The notes beneath the pieces were generated by a model, which saw nothing but the letters and a program-made list of their open reading frames with translations, did not search any database and was not told the origin of the DNA. From Pseudomonas sp. ADAK18 (GTDB lineage Bacteria; Pseudomonadota; Gammaproteobacteria; Pseudomonadales; Pseudomonadaceae): a DNA stretch of 64,000 nt. Of this stretch, positions 25,187-37,714 are shown in pieces (the first letter of the stretch is position 1; each line of letters starts with the position of its first letter). A program made the position numbers and the translations under genes. The stretch is taken from assembly GCF_012935695.1 (NCBI RefSeq), contig NZ_CP052859.1:4071001-4135000 (forward strand), read 5' to 3'.

Positions 25187-28036
25187 ATGACTGTTCAATT
25201 GAATACCGCTAATGAATTCATCGCCCGCCACATCGGCCCGCGCCAGGAAGATGAGCAACAAATGCTCACAAGCCTGGGCTTTGACTCCCTGGAGGCCCTG
25301 ACCGCCAGCGTGATCCCGGAGAGCATCAAGGGCACCAGCGTGCTGGGCCTCAGCGACGGCCTGAGCGAAGCCGCCGCCCTCGCGTCGATCAAAGCCATCG
25401 CCGCCAAGAACGAGCTGTTCAAGACCTACATCGGCCAGGGCTACTACAACTGCCACACGCCGTCGCCGATCCTGCGCAACCTCCTGGAAAACCCGGCCTG
25501 GTACACCGCCTACACCCCGTACCAGCCAGAAATTTCCCAGGGCCGCCTCGAAGCGCTGCTGAACTTCCAGACCCTGATCAGCGACCTCACAGGCTTGCCG
25601 ATCGCCAACGCCTCGCTGCTGGATGAAGCCACCGCTGCTGCCGAAGCCATGACCTTCTGCAAACGCCTGAGCAAGAACAAAAGCAGCCATGCCTTCTTTG
25701 CCTCGATCCACAGCCACCCGCAAACCCTCGACGTGCTACGCACCCGTGCCGAGCCGCTGGGCATTGACGTGGTGGTGGGCGATGAGCGCGAACTGACTGA
25801 CGTCAGCCCGTTCTTCGGCGCCTTGCTGCAGTACCCGGCCAGCAACGGTGACGTGTTTGACTACCGTGAACTGACCGAACGCTTCCACGCCGCCAACGCA
25901 CTGGTAGCAGTAGCCGCTGACCTGCTGGCCCTGACGTTGCTGGCCCCACCGGGTGAGTTCGGCGCCGACGTGGCCATCGGCAGCGCACAACGCTTCGGCG
26001 TGCCGCTGGGCTTTGGTGGCCCGCATGCCGCCTACTTCTCCACCAAGGATGCGTTCAAGCGCGACATGCCGGGCCGCCTGGTAGGCGTCTCTGTCGACCG
26101 CTTCGGCAAGCCGGCCCTGCGCCTGGCCATGCAGACCCGCGAGCAACATATCCGCCGTGAGAAAGCCACCAGCAACATCTGCACCGCCCAGGTACTGTTG
26201 GCCAACATCGCCAGCATGTACGCCGTGTACCACGGCCCGAAAGGCCTGACCCAGATCGCCAACCGTATCCATCACCTGACCGCGATTCTCGCCAAAGGCT
26301 TGAGCGCATTGGGGCTGAAGGTTGAGCAAGTCAACTTCTTCGACACCCTGACCCTCGCCACCGGCGCCAACACCGCCGCCCTGCACGACCAGGCCCGCGC
26401 CCAACGCATCAACCTGCGTGTAGTGGACGGTGAACGCCTGGGCCTGTCGGTAGACGAAACCACCACTCAGGCCGATATCGAAACCCTGTGGAGTGTGTTC
26501 GCAGGCGGCAAGGCACTGCCCGACTTCGCGGCCTTGGCCACGAAGGTTGAAAGCACCCTGCCGGCCGCGCTGCTGCGCCAGTCGCCGATCCTCAGCCACC
26601 CGGTGTTCAACCGTTACCACTCTGAAACCGAACTGATGCGCTACCTGCGCAAGCTGGCCGACAAGGACCTGGCCCTGGATCGCACCATGATCCCGCTGGG
26701 TTCCTGCACCATGAAACTCAACGCCGCCAGCGAAATGATCCCCGTGACCTGGGCCGAATTCGGTGCCCTGCACCCATTCGCCCCGGCCGCACAAAGCGCG
26801 GGCTACCAACAACTGACCGATGAACTGGAAGCCATGCTCTGCGCGGCTACCGGTTACGACGCGATCTCCCTGCAACCGAACGCCGGCTCCCAAGGTGAAT
26901 ACGCAGGCCTGTTGGCGATCCGTGCCTATCACCAGAGCCGTGGTGAAGAACGCCGCGACATCTGCCTGATCCCGTCGTCGGCCCACGGTACCAACCCGGC
27001 CACCGCCAACATGGCTGGTATGCGCGTGGTCGTCACCGCCTGCGATGCCCGTGGCAACGTCGACATCGAAGACCTGCGCGCCAAGGCCATCGAGCACCGC
27101 GAGCACCTCGCTGCGCTGATGATCACCTACCCGTCCACCCACGGTGTGTTCGAAGAAGGCATCCGCGAAATCTGCGGGATCATTCATGACAACGGCGGCC
27201 AGGTGTACATCGACGGCGCCAACATGAACGCCATGGTCGGCCTCTGCGCCCCCGGCAAGTTCGGCGGCGACGTGTCCCACCTGAACCTGCACAAGACCTT
27301 CTGCATTCCTCACGGCGGTGGCGGCCCAGGCGTTGGCCCGATTGGCGTGAAGTCGCACCTGACGCCATTCCTGCCTGGCCACGGCACCATGGAGCGCAAG
27401 GAAGGCGCGGTCTGCGCCGCACCGTTCGGCAGCGCGAGCATCCTGCCGATCACCTGGATGTACATCAGCATGATGGGTGGCGCCGGTCTCAAGCGCGCTT
27501 CGCAATTGGCGATCCTCAATGCCAACTACATCTCCCGTCGCCTGGAAGAGCACTACCCAGTGCTCTACACCGGCAGCAACGGCCTGGTGGCCCACGAATG
27601 CATCCTGGACTTGCGTCCATTGAAAGACAGCAGCGGCATCAGCGTTGATGACGTGGCCAAGCGCCTGATCGACTTTGGTTTCCACGCACCGACCATGTCG
27701 TTCCCGGTAGCTGGCACCTTGATGATCGAGCCGACCGAAAGTGAATCCAAGGAAGAACTGGACCGCTTCTGCAACGCCATGATCGCCATCCGCGAAGAAA
27801 TCCGCGCGGTGGAAAATGGCACGCTGGACAAGGACGACAACCCACTGAAGAACGCTCCGCATACCGCAGCGGAACTGGTTGGCGAATGGAGCCACCCATA
27901 CAGCCGCGAACAGGCGGTATACCCGGTAGCTTCGTTGATCGAAGGCAAGTATTGGCCGCCGGTTGGCCGGGTCGACAACGTGTTTGGCGATCGCAACCTG
28001 GTGTGTGCGTGTCCGTCGATCGAAAGCTACGCCTGA
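25187..28036 (+). CDS. gcvP: Glycine dehydrogenase (decarboxylating), P protein
   Basis: The pyridoxal-phosphate enzyme that decarboxylates glycine and loads the aminomethyl group on GcvH. At 949 residues it is a single-chain P protein with both halves. The PLP lysine is K703 in [18 protein letters not shown]. Other family blocks are RHIGPR near the start, TSNICTAQ.L and GSCTMKLNA. It starts ten bases after gcvH. Confidence 0.97.
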   Translation: MTVQLNTANEFIARHIGPRQEDEQQMLTSLGFDSLEALTASVIPESIKGTSVLGLSDGLSEAAALASIKAIAAKNELFKTYIGQGYYNCHTPSPILRNLLENPAWYTAYTPYQPEISQGRLEALLNFQTLISDLTGLPIANASLLDEATAAAEAMTFCKRLSKNKSSHAFFASIHSHPQTLDVLRTRAEPLGIDVVVGDERELTDVSPFFGALLQYPASNGDVFDYRELTERFHAANALVAVAADLLALTLLAPPGEFGADVAIGSAQRFGVPLGFGGPHAAYFSTKDAFKRDMPGRLVGVSVDRFGKPALRLAMQTREQHIRREKATSNICTAQVLLANIASMYAVYHGPKGLTQIANRIHHLTAILAKGLSALGLKVEQVNFFDTLTLATGANTAALHDQARAQRINLRVVDGERLGLSVDETTTQADIETLWSVFAGGKALPDFAALATKVESTLPAALLRQSPILSHPVFNRYHSETELMRYLRKLADKDLALDRTMIPLGSCTMKLNAASEMIPVTWAEFGALHPFAPAAQSAGYQQLTDELEAMLCAATGYDAISLQPNAGSQGEYAGLLAIRAYHQSRGEERRDICLIPSSAHGTNPATANMAGMRVVVTACDARGNVDIEDLRAKAIEHREHLAALMITYPSTHGVFEEGIREICGIIHDNGGQVYIDGANMNAMVGLCAPGKFGGDVSHLNLHKTFCIPHGGGGPGVGPIGVKSHLTPFLPGHGTMERKEGAVCAAPFGSASILPITWMYISMMGGAGLKRASQLAILNANYISRRLEEHYPVLYTGSNGLVAHECILDLRPLKDSSGISVDDVAKRLIDFGFHAPTMSFPVAGTLMIEPTESESKEELDRFCNAMIAIREEIRAVENGTLDKDDNPLKNAPHTAAELVGEWSHPYSREQAVYPVASLIEGKYWPPVGRVDNVFGDRNLVCACPSIESYA

Positions 28037-28054
28037 CCTGACTGGCTCGCTTGT

Positions 28055-28140
28055 GTGGGAGCTGGCTTGCCTGCGATAGCATCACCTCGGTGTATCTGAC
28101 ATACCGAGGTGCCTGCATCGCGGGCAAGCCCGGCTCCCAC
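28055..28140. repeat. REPIN inside the gcv operon, between gcvP and sdaA
   Basis: Outer REP arms GTGGGAGCTGGCTTGC and its diverged complement enclose a second hairpin (CACCTCGGTG...ACCGAGGTG). It lies where P. aeruginosa carries glyA2. Confidence 0.85.
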
Positions 28141-28197
28141 ATCAATCGCATTCCACAGGCAGACTGGCATCCAATAACAAGAAACCGGAGAACAACA

Positions 28198-29574
<1,377 letters not shown>

Positions 29575-29613
29575 CGCCTACAAGCGCGTCCGCACGTTTT
29601 TCAGGAGCTGAAT

Positions 29614-30738
29614 ATGTCCACCGAAACCCTGTTGAAAACCCCGTTGCACGCCCTGCACATCGAATTGGGCGCACGCATGGTGCCGTTCGCCGGCTACGAC
29701 ATGCCGGTGCAATACCCGCTGGGCGTGATGAAGGAACATCAGCACACCCGTGAGCAGGCCGGGTTGTTCGACGTGTCCCACATGGGCCAGATCCGCCTGA
29801 CCGGCGCCAATGCCGCCAAGGCCCTGGAAACCCTGGTGCCGGTAGACATCGTTGACCTGCCAGTGGGCATGCAACGCTACGCCATGTTCACCAACGACCA
29901 GGGCGGCATCCTCGACGACCTGATGGTAGCTAACCTGGGTAACGACGAACTGTTCCTAGTGGTCAACGCTGCCTGCAAGGACCAGGACCTGGCCCACTTG
30001 CGCCAGCACATCGGTGACCAGTGCAAGATCGAGCCGTTGTTTGAAGAACGCGCCCTGCTCGCCCTGCAAGGTCCTGCAGCGGTAAAAGTGCTGGCGCGCC
30101 TGGCGCCTGAGGTCACGAAAATGACCTTCATGCAATTCGCCCCCCTGCGTTTGCTGGGTGTGGACTGCTACGTCAGCCGCTCCGGCTATACCGGCGAAGA
30201 TGGCTTCGAAATCTCCGTCCCCGCCGCCAGCGCCGAAAGCCTGGCCCGCAGCCTGCTGGCAGAAACCGAAGTGCAGGCCATCGGCCTGGGTGCCCGCGAC
30301 TCCCTGCGCCTGGAAGCCGGCCTGTGCCTCTATGGCCATGACATGAACACCGACACCACGCCGATTGAAGCCAGCCTGTTGTGGGCCATTTCCAAGGCCC
30401 GCCGCGCTGACGGTGCTCGCGCCGGAGGCTTCCCGGGTGCCGACCGAATCTTCACCCAGCAGCAAACCGGTGTCAGCCGCAAACGTGTTGGCCTGCTGCC
30501 GCAAGAACGCACGCCGGTGCGCGAAGGGGCAGAAATCGTCGACGAACACGGCACCGTGATCGGCAGTGTGTGCAGCGGTGGTTTTGGCCCGAGCCTCGGC
30601 GGCCCGTTGGCCATGGGTTACCTCGACAGTGCGTTCATCGCGCTGGACACCGAAGTCTCAGCGCTGGTACGTGGGAAAAAGGTGCCACTTCGTGTAAGTA
30701 AAATGCCATTCGTGCCACAACGTTACTATCGTGGTTGA
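29614..30738 (+). CDS. gcvT: Glycine cleavage system T protein (aminomethyltransferase)
   Basis: Releases ammonia and transfers the methylene group to tetrahydrofolate. The 374-residue protein has the T-protein blocks [42 protein letters not shown] and [24 protein letters not shown] precedes the ATG. Last gene of the operon. Confidence 0.96.
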   Translation: MSTETLLKTPLHALHIELGARMVPFAGYDMPVQYPLGVMKEHQHTREQAGLFDVSHMGQIRLTGANAAKALETLVPVDIVDLPVGMQRYAMFTNDQGGILDDLMVANLGNDELFLVVNAACKDQDLAHLRQHIGDQCKIEPLFEERALLALQGPAAVKVLARLAPEVTKMTFMQFAPLRLLGVDCYVSRSGYTGEDGFEISVPAASAESLARSLLAETEVQAIGLGARDSLRLEAGLCLYGHDMNTDTTPIEASLLWAISKARRADGARAGGFPGADRIFTQQQTGVSRKRVGLLPQERTPVREGAEIVDEHGTVIGSVCSGGFGPSLGGPLAMGYLDSAFIALDTEVSALVRGKKVPLRVSKMPFVPQRYYRG

Positions 30739-30759
30739 TTGACTGTTTCTATAAGTAAC

Positions 30760-30798
30760 GCGGTTGCGTTGACGCGCACTAATTTGTAACGCAACCGC
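30760..30798 (+). terminator. Inverted repeat after gcvT, possible terminator
   Basis: An 11-bp perfect stem (GCGGTTGCGTT/AACGCAACCGC) with a 17-base loop, 20 bases after gcvT, followed only by CATAAAACA. The lack of a T-run makes terminator function uncertain. Confidence 0.45.
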
Positions 30799-31127
30799 CA
30801 TAAAACAGTGCATTGACGATAGTCAATGTTATGTGAATTAACCTATAACAAGTGATCAACTCTATCGAATAAGTCAGTTCTCCGTTGTTGACCGAAGTGT
30901 CATAAACCCGAGGAAAACCGTGGCTTGCAGAGGGCTTGTTTTTTCGGCCTTAGTTGGCGTAGAGTTTGCCCACTGTGTTTGCATGGGTCGCTTTGAACCT
31001 GGACCTGGGCAGTAGCCAAAGTTTGCTACAACCCGTTCGATGTCTCTTACTTTCCTGCAATCCAGCCCAGTACTCTTTCATCTGAAAGGGGCTGTCATTA
31101 ATTTTTAGCGTCAAAGGAAAGAAGAAA
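30799..31127 (+). promoter_or_regulatory. Upstream region of the cold-shock gene
   Basis: About 330 bases with no gene. A seven-base inverted repeat CATTGAC-GATA-GTCAATG lies at 30811-30828. The last ~150 bases probably form the long structured 5' leader common for csp mRNAs. I cannot fix the promoter with confidence. Confidence 0.45.
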
Positions 31128-31340
31128 ATGGCTGATCGTCTGAGCGGTACCGTCAAGTGGTTTAACGACGAGAAAGGTTTTGGTTTTATCACTCCAGAAA
31201 GCGGTCCGGATCTGTTCGTCCATTTCCGCGCTATTCAGGGCAACGGTTTCAAGAGCCTGAAAGAAGGCCAGAAAGTGACCTTCATCGCGGTGCAAGGCCA
31301 GAAAGGCATGCAGGCTGACGAAGTACAAGCAGAGGGTTAA
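31128..31340 (+). CDS. CspA-family cold-shock protein
   Basis: A 70-residue RNA chaperone with a single cold-shock domain: [18 protein letters not shown] (RNP-1 region) and DLFVHFRAI (RNP-2). It binds single-stranded RNA and DNA and melts mRNA structure. AAAGGAAAGAAG precedes the ATG. A strong terminator follows, so it is monocistronic. Confidence 0.95.
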   Translation: MADRLSGTVKWFNDEKGFGFITPESGPDLFVHFRAIQGNGFKSLKEGQKVTFIAVQGQKGMQADEVQAEG

Positions 31341-31354
31341 ATCCCTTGCGCGAC

Positions 31355-31389
31355 AAAAAGCCCCTGATGGTGACATCAGGGGCTTTTTT
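31355..31389 (+). terminator. Rho-independent terminator after the cold-shock gene
   Basis: The stem AAAAAGCCCCTGATG/CATCAGGGGCTTTTT with a GTGA loop ends in seven T. Confidence 0.93.
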
Positions 31390-31436
31390 ATGTGCGTTAT
31401 TCCGTAAAATGGCTTTTTCCCCCAGAGAGCCATGCC

Positions 31437-31925
31437 ATGTCGAAACACCTGCTGAGCCCCCAAGGCGAGTTTCCCGCCGTTGGTCTGGGCCGTCGTCTGG
31501 CAGCGATGTTCTATGACTTCCTGTTGTGCACCGCCCTGCTGATCGTCACGGCGTTCATCTACAAGCTGGTGTGGATGGTCTTTGTCGGCGAGGCCAAACT
31601 GCGTGCACTCTCTGAGTCCGGAGCACTGGACGGTGACCCGCTGTTGTCGACGATTCTGTTTTTTGTACTGTTTGGTTTTTTTGCCAAGTTCTGGACCCAT
31701 TCCGGGCAGACGTTGGGTATGCAAGTGTGGGGCGTACGGGTGCAAAACGCCGACGGTTCGCGGATCAGCTTATGGCAGGCGCTGTTGCGATTTGTGGTGT
31801 CGATCGCTTCGTGGTTGTGTGTGGGACTGGGGTTTATCTGGTCGCTGTTCGACAAGAAAAAGCGCAGTTGGCATGACATCTATTCGGATACGCAGTTAGT
31901 GCGGGTTCCGAAACAGAAGAAGTAA
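31437..31925 (+). CDS. RDD-family membrane protein
   Basis: A 162-residue protein with the RDD family pattern: GLGRRLAAMFYDFLL (Arg and Asp in the first helix), three membrane helices, GQTLGMQVWGVRVQNADG between helices, and KKKRSWHDIYSDTQLVR at the end. Some RDD proteins act as Na+(Li+)/H+ antiporters or small-molecule transporters; the role here is not evident. The start at 31437 gives the correct N-terminus. Confidence 0.85.
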   Translation: MSKHLLSPQGEFPAVGLGRRLAAMFYDFLLCTALLIVTAFIYKLVWMVFVGEAKLRALSESGALDGDPLLSTILFFVLFGFFAKFWTHSGQTLGMQVWGVRVQNADGSRISLWQALLRFVVSIASWLCVGLGFIWSLFDKKKRSWHDIYSDTQLVRVPKQKK

Positions 31926-31949
31926 TCCAGGAACAATGGAGCACTAAAT

Positions 31950-31975
31950 GTGGGAGCTGGCTTGCTCGCTCCCAC
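31950..31975. repeat. Single REP palindrome
   Basis: GTGGGAGCTGGCTTGC abuts GCTCGCTCCCAC-type sequence to form a short hairpin between the convergent RDD and nadA genes. Confidence 0.7.
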
Positions 31976-31999
31976 ATTTGTATTGCGTCCGCCTTTGGA

Positions 32000-33058
32000 T
32001 CAGGCGTTGCCGGCCAGTTTAAGGCGCGCCGCCTGAGTGAAATCCAGCATGCGCTTGAGCGGACGCACCGCCTGAGGAATCACCGAAGGCTCGACGAAAA
32101 TCTCGTTACTCCCCTCTCGCAGACACTGCAGCGTGCGCTCCAGCGTATTCATCGCCATCCACGGGCAATGCGCACAACTGCGGCATGCTGCACCGTTACC
32201 GGCAGTAGGCGCTTCAACGAAGACCTTGTCCGGACACAACTGCTGCATCTTGTAGAAAATGCCGCGGTCGGTAGCAACGATAAAAGTCTTGTTCGGCAGA
32301 CGTTGTGCGGCAGCGATCAACTGACTGGTGGAACCCACGGCATCAGCCAACTCGATCACCGACGTCGGTGATTCCGGGTGCACCAGAATCGCTGCGTCCG
32401 GGTACAACGCCTTCATGTCTTCCAACTGCTTGGACTTGAACTCTTCGTGGACGATGCACGCACCGTCCCACAGCAGCATATCGGCACCCGTCTGGCGCTG
32501 GATGTAGGTGCCCAGGTGCTTGTCCGGGCCCCAGATGATGGTCTCGCCGTTGTCCATCAGGCTTTCGACGATTTCCAGGGCGCAACTGGAGGTCACCACC
32601 CAATCGGCGCGGGCTTTTACCGCCGCCGAGGTGTTGGCGTAGACCACCACGGTGCGCTCGGGGTGCTGATCGCAAAACGCAGAAAACTCATCCACCGGGC
32701 AGCCCAGGTCCAGGGAGCAAGTGGCTTCCAAAGTGGGCATCAGGATGCGTTTTTCAGGGGTGAGGATTTTTGCGGTCTCGCCCATGAAGCGCACGCCGGC
32801 GACCAACACGGTCTTGGCCGGGTGCGCCGCGCCGAAGCGGGCCATTTCCAGGGAGTCAGAGACACAGCCGCCGGTTTCTTCGGCCAGGGCCTGAATCACC
32901 GGGTCGCAGTAGAAGTGAGCCACCAGCACCGCATCCTGAGCCTTGAGCTCGGCAGCGATGGCGGAACGTAAACCCGTCTCCTCTTCAGCACTGAGCACCT
33001 TGGGCTGCTTGGCGTCGAGGTGGGCTTGAACCAGAAGGCGTTCAGAAATTTGCGTCAT
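32000..33058 (-). CDS. nadA: Quinolinate synthase A
   Basis: Condenses iminoaspartate with dihydroxyacetone phosphate to quinolinate in NAD synthesis, using a [4Fe-4S] cluster. The 352-residue protein shows [31 protein letters not shown], and the C-terminal Cys motif [16 protein letters not shown]. The ATG at 33058 starts [11 protein letters not shown], the usual Pseudomonas N-terminus. The gene is monocistronic. Confidence 0.95.
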   Translation of the reverse strand: MTQISERLLVQAHLDAKQPKVLSAEEETGLRSAIAAELKAQDAVLVAHFYCDPVIQALAEETGGCVSDSLEMARFGAAHPAKTVLVAGVRFMGETAKILTPEKRILMPTLEATCSLDLGCPVDEFSAFCDQHPERTVVVYANTSAAVKARADWVVTSSCALEIVESLMDNGETIIWGPDKHLGTYIQRQTGADMLLWDGACIVHEEFKSKQLEDMKALYPDAAILVHPESPTSVIELADAVGSTSQLIAAAQRLPNKTFIVATDRGIFYKMQQLCPDKVFVEAPTAGNGAACRSCAHCPWMAMNTLERTLQCLREGSNEIFVEPSVIPQAVRPLKRMLDFTQAARLKLAGNA

Positions 33059-33251
33059 GTTCGCAAGACCTGCAGGCGCAGTTGCGCGAAAGTCGAGTGT
33101 ACCACCGGCTCTGGCCCCCTTGAGGGTACCGCCGGACGAAGTGATTTGTTCATCAAGCACGGTGAAGCTGCGCAAGGCTACAGAATATCGATTCGCTTCA
33201 AAAGCCTAATCTAGGGGGCAACCTTGTTTCGCCCACGAAACCAGCAGCCAA

Positions 33252-33284
33252 AAAACGGGAAACACCTTTGGGGTTTCCCGTTTT
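33252..33284 (-). terminator. Terminator between the LysR gene and nadA
   Basis: A 12-bp stem AAAACGGGAAAC/GTTTCCCGTTTT with flanking T-runs stops transcripts of the LysR gene before nadA. Confidence 0.85.
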
Positions 33285-33365
33285 GATAGAGGCCATGTAC
33301 CGCCCCTCGACGCGATATGGCGTGGAACCAACAGGTTGGAAAGGGCTGGCTTTCGGCGATGTTCC

Positions 33366-34265
33366 TCACGACTTCAGATCCGCCGGAACATTACCCATCT
33401 CTTTCGCCAGGTCCAGCCACGCCCGAGCCGCCGGCGGCAAATGGGCCTGATGCCGCCAGGCCAAGGCAATATGCCAATCGGTCTGGGGTTCGTCCAAAGG
33501 GATCAGCGCGATACCGGTATGTTTGTGTTTATGAGCCAGCATCCGAGGTAAAAAGGCGACGCCCAGGCCCGCTGAAACCAGGTCGACAATGAAGTCGATT
33601 TGCGCGCTGCGGGCCGTCACTCGTGGCACCACGCCCTTACGCTCGCAGGCGCTGAGAATGATACGGTTCAGGGCAAAACCGGACTCGAACAGAATGAACG
33701 GATGGTCGGCAAGATCAGCGAAATCCACTTGCTTGCGCCCTGCCAGCGGATGATCCACCGGCATCACCACCATCAGCGGCTCGACTCGCACATCCTGATA
33801 CTCGAACTCCCCGTCAACCGGCACCAACAACGCCGCAAGGTCCACCTCGCCCGCCTGGAGGCACTCCTGCAGTTTCTTGCTGCCGTGCTCGATCAACTCG
33901 ATATCAATCTCTGGATAGCGACGCCGATACAAGGCAAACATTGCCGCAAACAGCACACCACTGCCCACCGGCGGCAAGCCGATGCGCAATATGCCCCGCT
34001 TGAGCCCCAGCAAATCGTTGATCTCGGCCACCAAGTCACTGCGCTCGGCCAGCAACACCAAGGCACGTCGGTAGGCAATTTCGCCGGCGGCTGTCAGCTC
34101 GCTCTTGTGGCCGATACGGCTGAACAGCGCAGTGCCCAGCTCGTCTTCCAAGGTCTTGACCGCCTTGCTGACACTGGACTGGGTGAGCGAAACCACCTCG
34201 GCCGCCTGTGAGAAACCGCCCTGGCGTACCACCTCGACAAAAGCACGCAGCGTTCGAAGGTTCAT
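33366..34265 (-). CDS. LysR-family regulator divergent from lldD
   Basis: A 299-residue transcription factor. The N-terminal winged helix-turn-helix (RTLRAFVEVVRQGGFSQAAEVVSLTQSSVSKAVKTLE, abbreviated) is followed by a LysR substrate-binding domain. It is divergent from the lldD gene with a 109-base gap, the classic layout for a LysR protein controlling its neighbour. The effector is probably a 2-hydroxyacid such as lactate, by context only. Confidence 0.88.
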   Translation of the reverse strand: MNLRTLRAFVEVVRQGGFSQAAEVVSLTQSSVSKAVKTLEDELGTALFSRIGHKSELTAAGEIAYRRALVLLAERSDLVAEINDLLGLKRGILRIGLPPVGSGVLFAAMFALYRRRYPEIDIELIEHGSKKLQECLQAGEVDLAALLVPVDGEFEYQDVRVEPLMVVMPVDHPLAGRKQVDFADLADHPFILFESGFALNRIILSACERKGVVPRVTARSAQIDFIVDLVSAGLGVAFLPRMLAHKHKHTGIALIPLDEPQTDWHIALAWRHQAHLPPAARAWLDLAKEMGNVPADLKS

Positions 34266-34374
34266 GACTATTCCGTTTGCGACTGGATTCGAGTTGTAAA
34301 AGTTGTTTTTACCATGAAAAACCGTTGTCTATCCTCAGCCCATCGTTTTCTTTCTCCCGGGGGCCTCACTGTCC

Positions 34375-35517
34375 ATGATCATCTCGTCCGCATCGGATTA
34401 CCGCGAAGCCGCACGCCGAAAACTGCCGCGTTTCCTGTTCGACTACATCGACGGTGGCGCTTACGCCGAACACACCCTCCGGGCCAACAGCTCGGACCTG
34501 GCCGACATCAGCCTGCGCCAGCGGATCCTGAGAAACGTCGAGAGCCTGAGCCTTGAGACCACGCTGTTCGATCAGCCCCTGGCCATGCCGATCATTCTCA
34601 GCCCGGTGGGGCTGACCGGGATGTATGCACGGCGCGGTGAAGTCCAGGCCGCCAAGGCTGCGGAGAACAAAGGCATTCCTTTCTGCTTGTCGACCGTTTC
34701 CGTTTGCCCGATCGAGGAAGTGGCTTCGCAAAGTGCCCAGTCGATCTGGTTTCAACTCTATGTGCTGAAAGATCGCGGCTTCATGAAGAACGCCCTGGAA
34801 CGGGCCCAGGCCGCCGGGGTGAAAAACCTGGTGTTCACCGTTGACATGCCGACCCCCGGCGCCCGCTATCGCGACGCACACTCCGGGATGTCCGGACCGT
34901 ATGCAGCGTCGCGCCGGATGCTGCAAGCCATGGCCAAACCGGCCTGGGCCTTTGACGTCGGCCTTATGGGTCGCCCTCACGACTTGGGCAACATCTCCAA
35001 ATACCTCGGCAAACCCACCCACCTTGAGGACTACATCGGCTGGCTGGCCAACAACTTCGACCCTTCCATCAGTTGGAAAGATCTGGAGTGGATCCGCGAG
35101 TTCTGGAAGGGCCCAATGATCATCAAAGGCATCCTCGACCCACAAGACGCCAAGGACGCCGTGAGCTTCGGCGCTGACGGCATCGTGGTGTCCAACCATG
35201 GTGGCCGGCAACTGGATGGCGTGCTGTCTACTGCCAAAGCCTTGCCACCCATCGCACAAGCCGTTGGCAGTGATCTGACGGTGCTGGTGGACTCCGGCGT
35301 TCGTTCCGGGCTGGACGTAGTGCGCATGCTTGCGCTCGGAGCCAAGGGCGTATTGCTGGGGCGCGCCACCGCCTACGCGCTGGCGGCTGCTGGGCAGCAA
35401 GGGGTGGAGAACTTGTTGGATATCTTCGCCAAGGAAATGCGCGTGTCCATGACCCTGACCGGCGTGACGTCGATTGCGCAGATCGATGAGTCGATTCTGG
35501 TGCGCGGACAAAACTGA
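34375..35517 (+). CDS. lldD: FMN-dependent L-lactate dehydrogenase LldD
   Basis: Oxidises L-lactate to pyruvate and feeds electrons to the respiratory chain. The 380-residue protein follows E. coli LldD as I recall it: [56 protein letters not shown] with the catalytic His, and [13 protein letters not shown]. The usual partners lldP, lldR and lldE are absent; it is paired with a LysR regulator instead. This may be an additional copy or serve a related 2-hydroxyacid. No terminator with a clear T-run follows. Confidence 0.92.
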   Translation: MIISSASDYREAARRKLPRFLFDYIDGGAYAEHTLRANSSDLADISLRQRILRNVESLSLETTLFDQPLAMPIILSPVGLTGMYARRGEVQAAKAAENKGIPFCLSTVSVCPIEEVASQSAQSIWFQLYVLKDRGFMKNALERAQAAGVKNLVFTVDMPTPGARYRDAHSGMSGPYAASRRMLQAMAKPAWAFDVGLMGRPHDLGNISKYLGKPTHLEDYIGWLANNFDPSISWKDLEWIREFWKGPMIIKGILDPQDAKDAVSFGADGIVVSNHGGRQLDGVLSTAKALPPIAQAVGSDLTVLVDSGVRSGLDVVRMLALGAKGVLLGRATAYALAAAGQQGVENLLDIFAKEMRVSMTLTGVTSIAQIDESILVRGQN

Positions 35518-35866
35518 GCTGAAACACAACAGCCCCGCTCTCTTAGCAAGACTGGGGCTGTACTTGCCACTCACTTATAAACAAGACGATTAACAAGCTT
35601 AACTGCAACAATCAAAAACCCTTCTCGCGGCATTTTTTACGACGCCAGCCCACAGAACCGACCCATCTCAAGCGTATGCTTACCTTCCCCGCACCTTCTT
35701 CGTGCATTTTTTTACTGAATAAAGCGGCATTCCCCACGTTTTATGTAATAAATCCTACACCGATGTAACAATCAGTTTAATGATGGCTCAATTATGGCAA
35801 GTCCCTGAGTTCACCGTCTGGCTCAAGGGGCATGGATCGTCCGTATTTTTACGTTAAGGATGTCGA
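35518..35866 (+). promoter_or_regulatory. Upstream region of the two-partner secretion genes
   Basis: About 350 bases, the second half AT-rich. A GC hairpin (CAGCCCC/GGGGCTG, 35530-35560) may end the lldD transcript, although it lacks a T-run. No specific promoter or operator is recognisable. Confidence 0.4.
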
Positions 35867-37582
35867 GTGCCGAATCAGCCCTCTACCGAGCATCTCCGTC
35901 TTACCCGGAGCCTGATCGTTTCCCTGCTCTGCCTGGGCTCGTTACCGGTGACCGCTGCCGATGGGCCACAGGCTGGCCAGGAAGCCCTGCGCTTGCAGCA
36001 ACAACAGCAGCGCGACCTGCAACAGCTGCAATTGGAACAACGCCAGCGCCAGATGCAACGGGGCAGTTTCGGCACCCAACAGGCAGCGCCAGCGCTGCCT
36101 GCGGATACCGTGAAAGATGAGCGGTGCTGGCCCCTGAGCGGTACGCGCCTGGCCGGGGTCACGCTGTTCAGCAAGACCGAGTTCAACAAACACATCGAAC
36201 CCTATGTGGCCTCGTGTATGGGCGTCACCCAGATCAACCGACTGCTGGCCGAGATCACCCGCCTGTACGTCGAGGCTGGCTATATCGCCAGCCGTCCGTA
36301 CCTGATCAGCACCCCGGCTGCCGGGCAGACCCTGGATATCCGCGTCGAAGAAGGCTATATCGAAGCCATCGAGCTGGCCGACCAGAGCCTACCGGTTTCA
36401 TTGCGCGGGGCCTTCCCCGGAATGCTTGGCAAACCCTTGAACCTGCGGGACCTGGAGCAAGGCCTGGACCAGCTCAATCGCCTGCGCTCAGTGGACCTCA
36501 CCGCCGACATTGCGCCCGGCAGCGAGCCAGGCGCTTCGCGGCTCATCCTGCGCTCGCGCAGCAGTGCCTCGCGCTGGGGCCTGGGCCTTGGCGTGGATAA
36601 CCTCGGCAGCGCCGGTACCGGACGTGATCGCAACGCCATCAGCTTGAGCCTCGACAGCCCGCTGCAGCTCAACGACTCGCTCAACTTAAGCTTCAGCGAC
36701 ACCCTCAACCACGGCCCGCGTTACAGCCGCAGCAACAGCCTGTTTTATTCCATCCCTTACGGTTACTGGACCTACAGCCTGTTCGCCAGCCACGCCGAAT
36801 ACCGCTCGCCGTTCAAACTCAGCAGCACCACGTTCTATAACAGCGGCCGTACCGATCAGGTCAGCCTGCGTACCGACCGTGTGTTGTGGCGCGACCAGGG
36901 CCATCAACTGAGCGCCAATCTGTCGTTGGCCTACAAAGACGTCGACAGCTACCTGCAAAAGGTTCGCCTGGGGATCCAGAGCCCGACGCTGACCGTGGCC
37001 GAGGCCGGGTTGAATCTGTTCTGGCTCAACAGCGCAGTGTGGAACCTGGACGTCAATTACGCCCAGGGTCTGACCTGGTTCGGCGCTGACCGGGATGCCG
37101 ACCAAGTGCAAAAGAACCTGCCCCAGGCGCAGTTCCACAAGTACCGCGCCAACCTCACCCAATGGCGCAATGGCCAGCTCAACGGCCAACCGTGGCAGTG
37201 GCAAAGCCAACTGTCGGCGCAGTACAGCCCCGATGCCTTGCCTGCTATCGAACAACTGCTGGGCACCGACGATTCGGCGGTGCGTGGCTATCGCGAAAAC
37301 AACGCTTCCGGTGCGATCGGCGCCGTCTGGCGAAACACCCTGCGCTTGCCGCTCAACAGCAACCTGCCGGTCACGATCACCCCACGCCTGGGCCTGGACA
37401 ACGGCTGGGTCAAGCGCGAGTACGGCGCCCAGGGCCAACGCCTGAGCGGTGCCAGCGCTGGACTCAACCTGAGCTGGAAGAACGTGCAGCTCGACTTCGA
37501 CTACCAACGCAACCTGAACACCCCAGCAGGTTTTGGCCAGGAGCCGGAAGTCTGGCTGACGCGCCTGAGCGTGCAGATATGA
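35867..37582 (+). CDS. TpsB outer-membrane transporter (ShlB/FhaC/HecB family)
   Basis: Exports the adjacent TpsA across the outer membrane. The 571-residue protein has a signal peptide (ending about residue 31), a Gln-rich helical linker, POTRA domains (VTLFSKTEFNKHIEPYV..., then LDIRVEEGYIEAIEL), and a 16-strand barrel with the conserved channel-loop motif VRGYREN. It ends in a Phe/Ile-type barrel strand (VWLTRLSVQI). It starts with GTG at 35867 after AAGGA. A gap of 132 bases leads to tpsA. Confidence 0.92.
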   Translation: MPNQPSTEHLRLTRSLIVSLLCLGSLPVTAADGPQAGQEALRLQQQQQRDLQQLQLEQRQRQMQRGSFGTQQAAPALPADTVKDERCWPLSGTRLAGVTLFSKTEFNKHIEPYVASCMGVTQINRLLAEITRLYVEAGYIASRPYLISTPAAGQTLDIRVEEGYIEAIELADQSLPVSLRGAFPGMLGKPLNLRDLEQGLDQLNRLRSVDLTADIAPGSEPGASRLILRSRSSASRWGLGLGVDNLGSAGTGRDRNAISLSLDSPLQLNDSLNLSFSDTLNHGPRYSRSNSLFYSIPYGYWTYSLFASHAEYRSPFKLSSTTFYNSGRTDQVSLRTDRVLWRDQGHQLSANLSLAYKDVDSYLQKVRLGIQSPTLTVAEAGLNLFWLNSAVWNLDVNYAQGLTWFGADRDADQVQKNLPQAQFHKYRANLTQWRNGQLNGQPWQWQSQLSAQYSPDALPAIEQLLGTDDSAVRGYRENNASGAIGAVWRNTLRLPLNSNLPVTITPRLGLDNGWVKREYGAQGQRLSGASAGLNLSWKNVQLDFDYQRNLNTPAGFGQEPEVWLTRLSVQI

Positions 37583-37714
37583 GCCAGAAAATATGAGCTT
37601 GCACAGATAAGCCGATACGCGATTAGCCTGACATAACCGCTGTACCTGACCCCACAGCAGCGTCGCACCGAACGGCGCACTGCGCGGATCAGCCAACATA
37701 GAGCGAGACTTTTT

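Noticed and set aside
25736..27895. Long open frame on the minus strand (about 719 codons) opposite gcvP
   Set aside because: It mirrors a strongly conserved gene, its product has no recognisable domain and is rich in His, Val, Gly and Ala, and high-GC codon bias creates such mirror frames.
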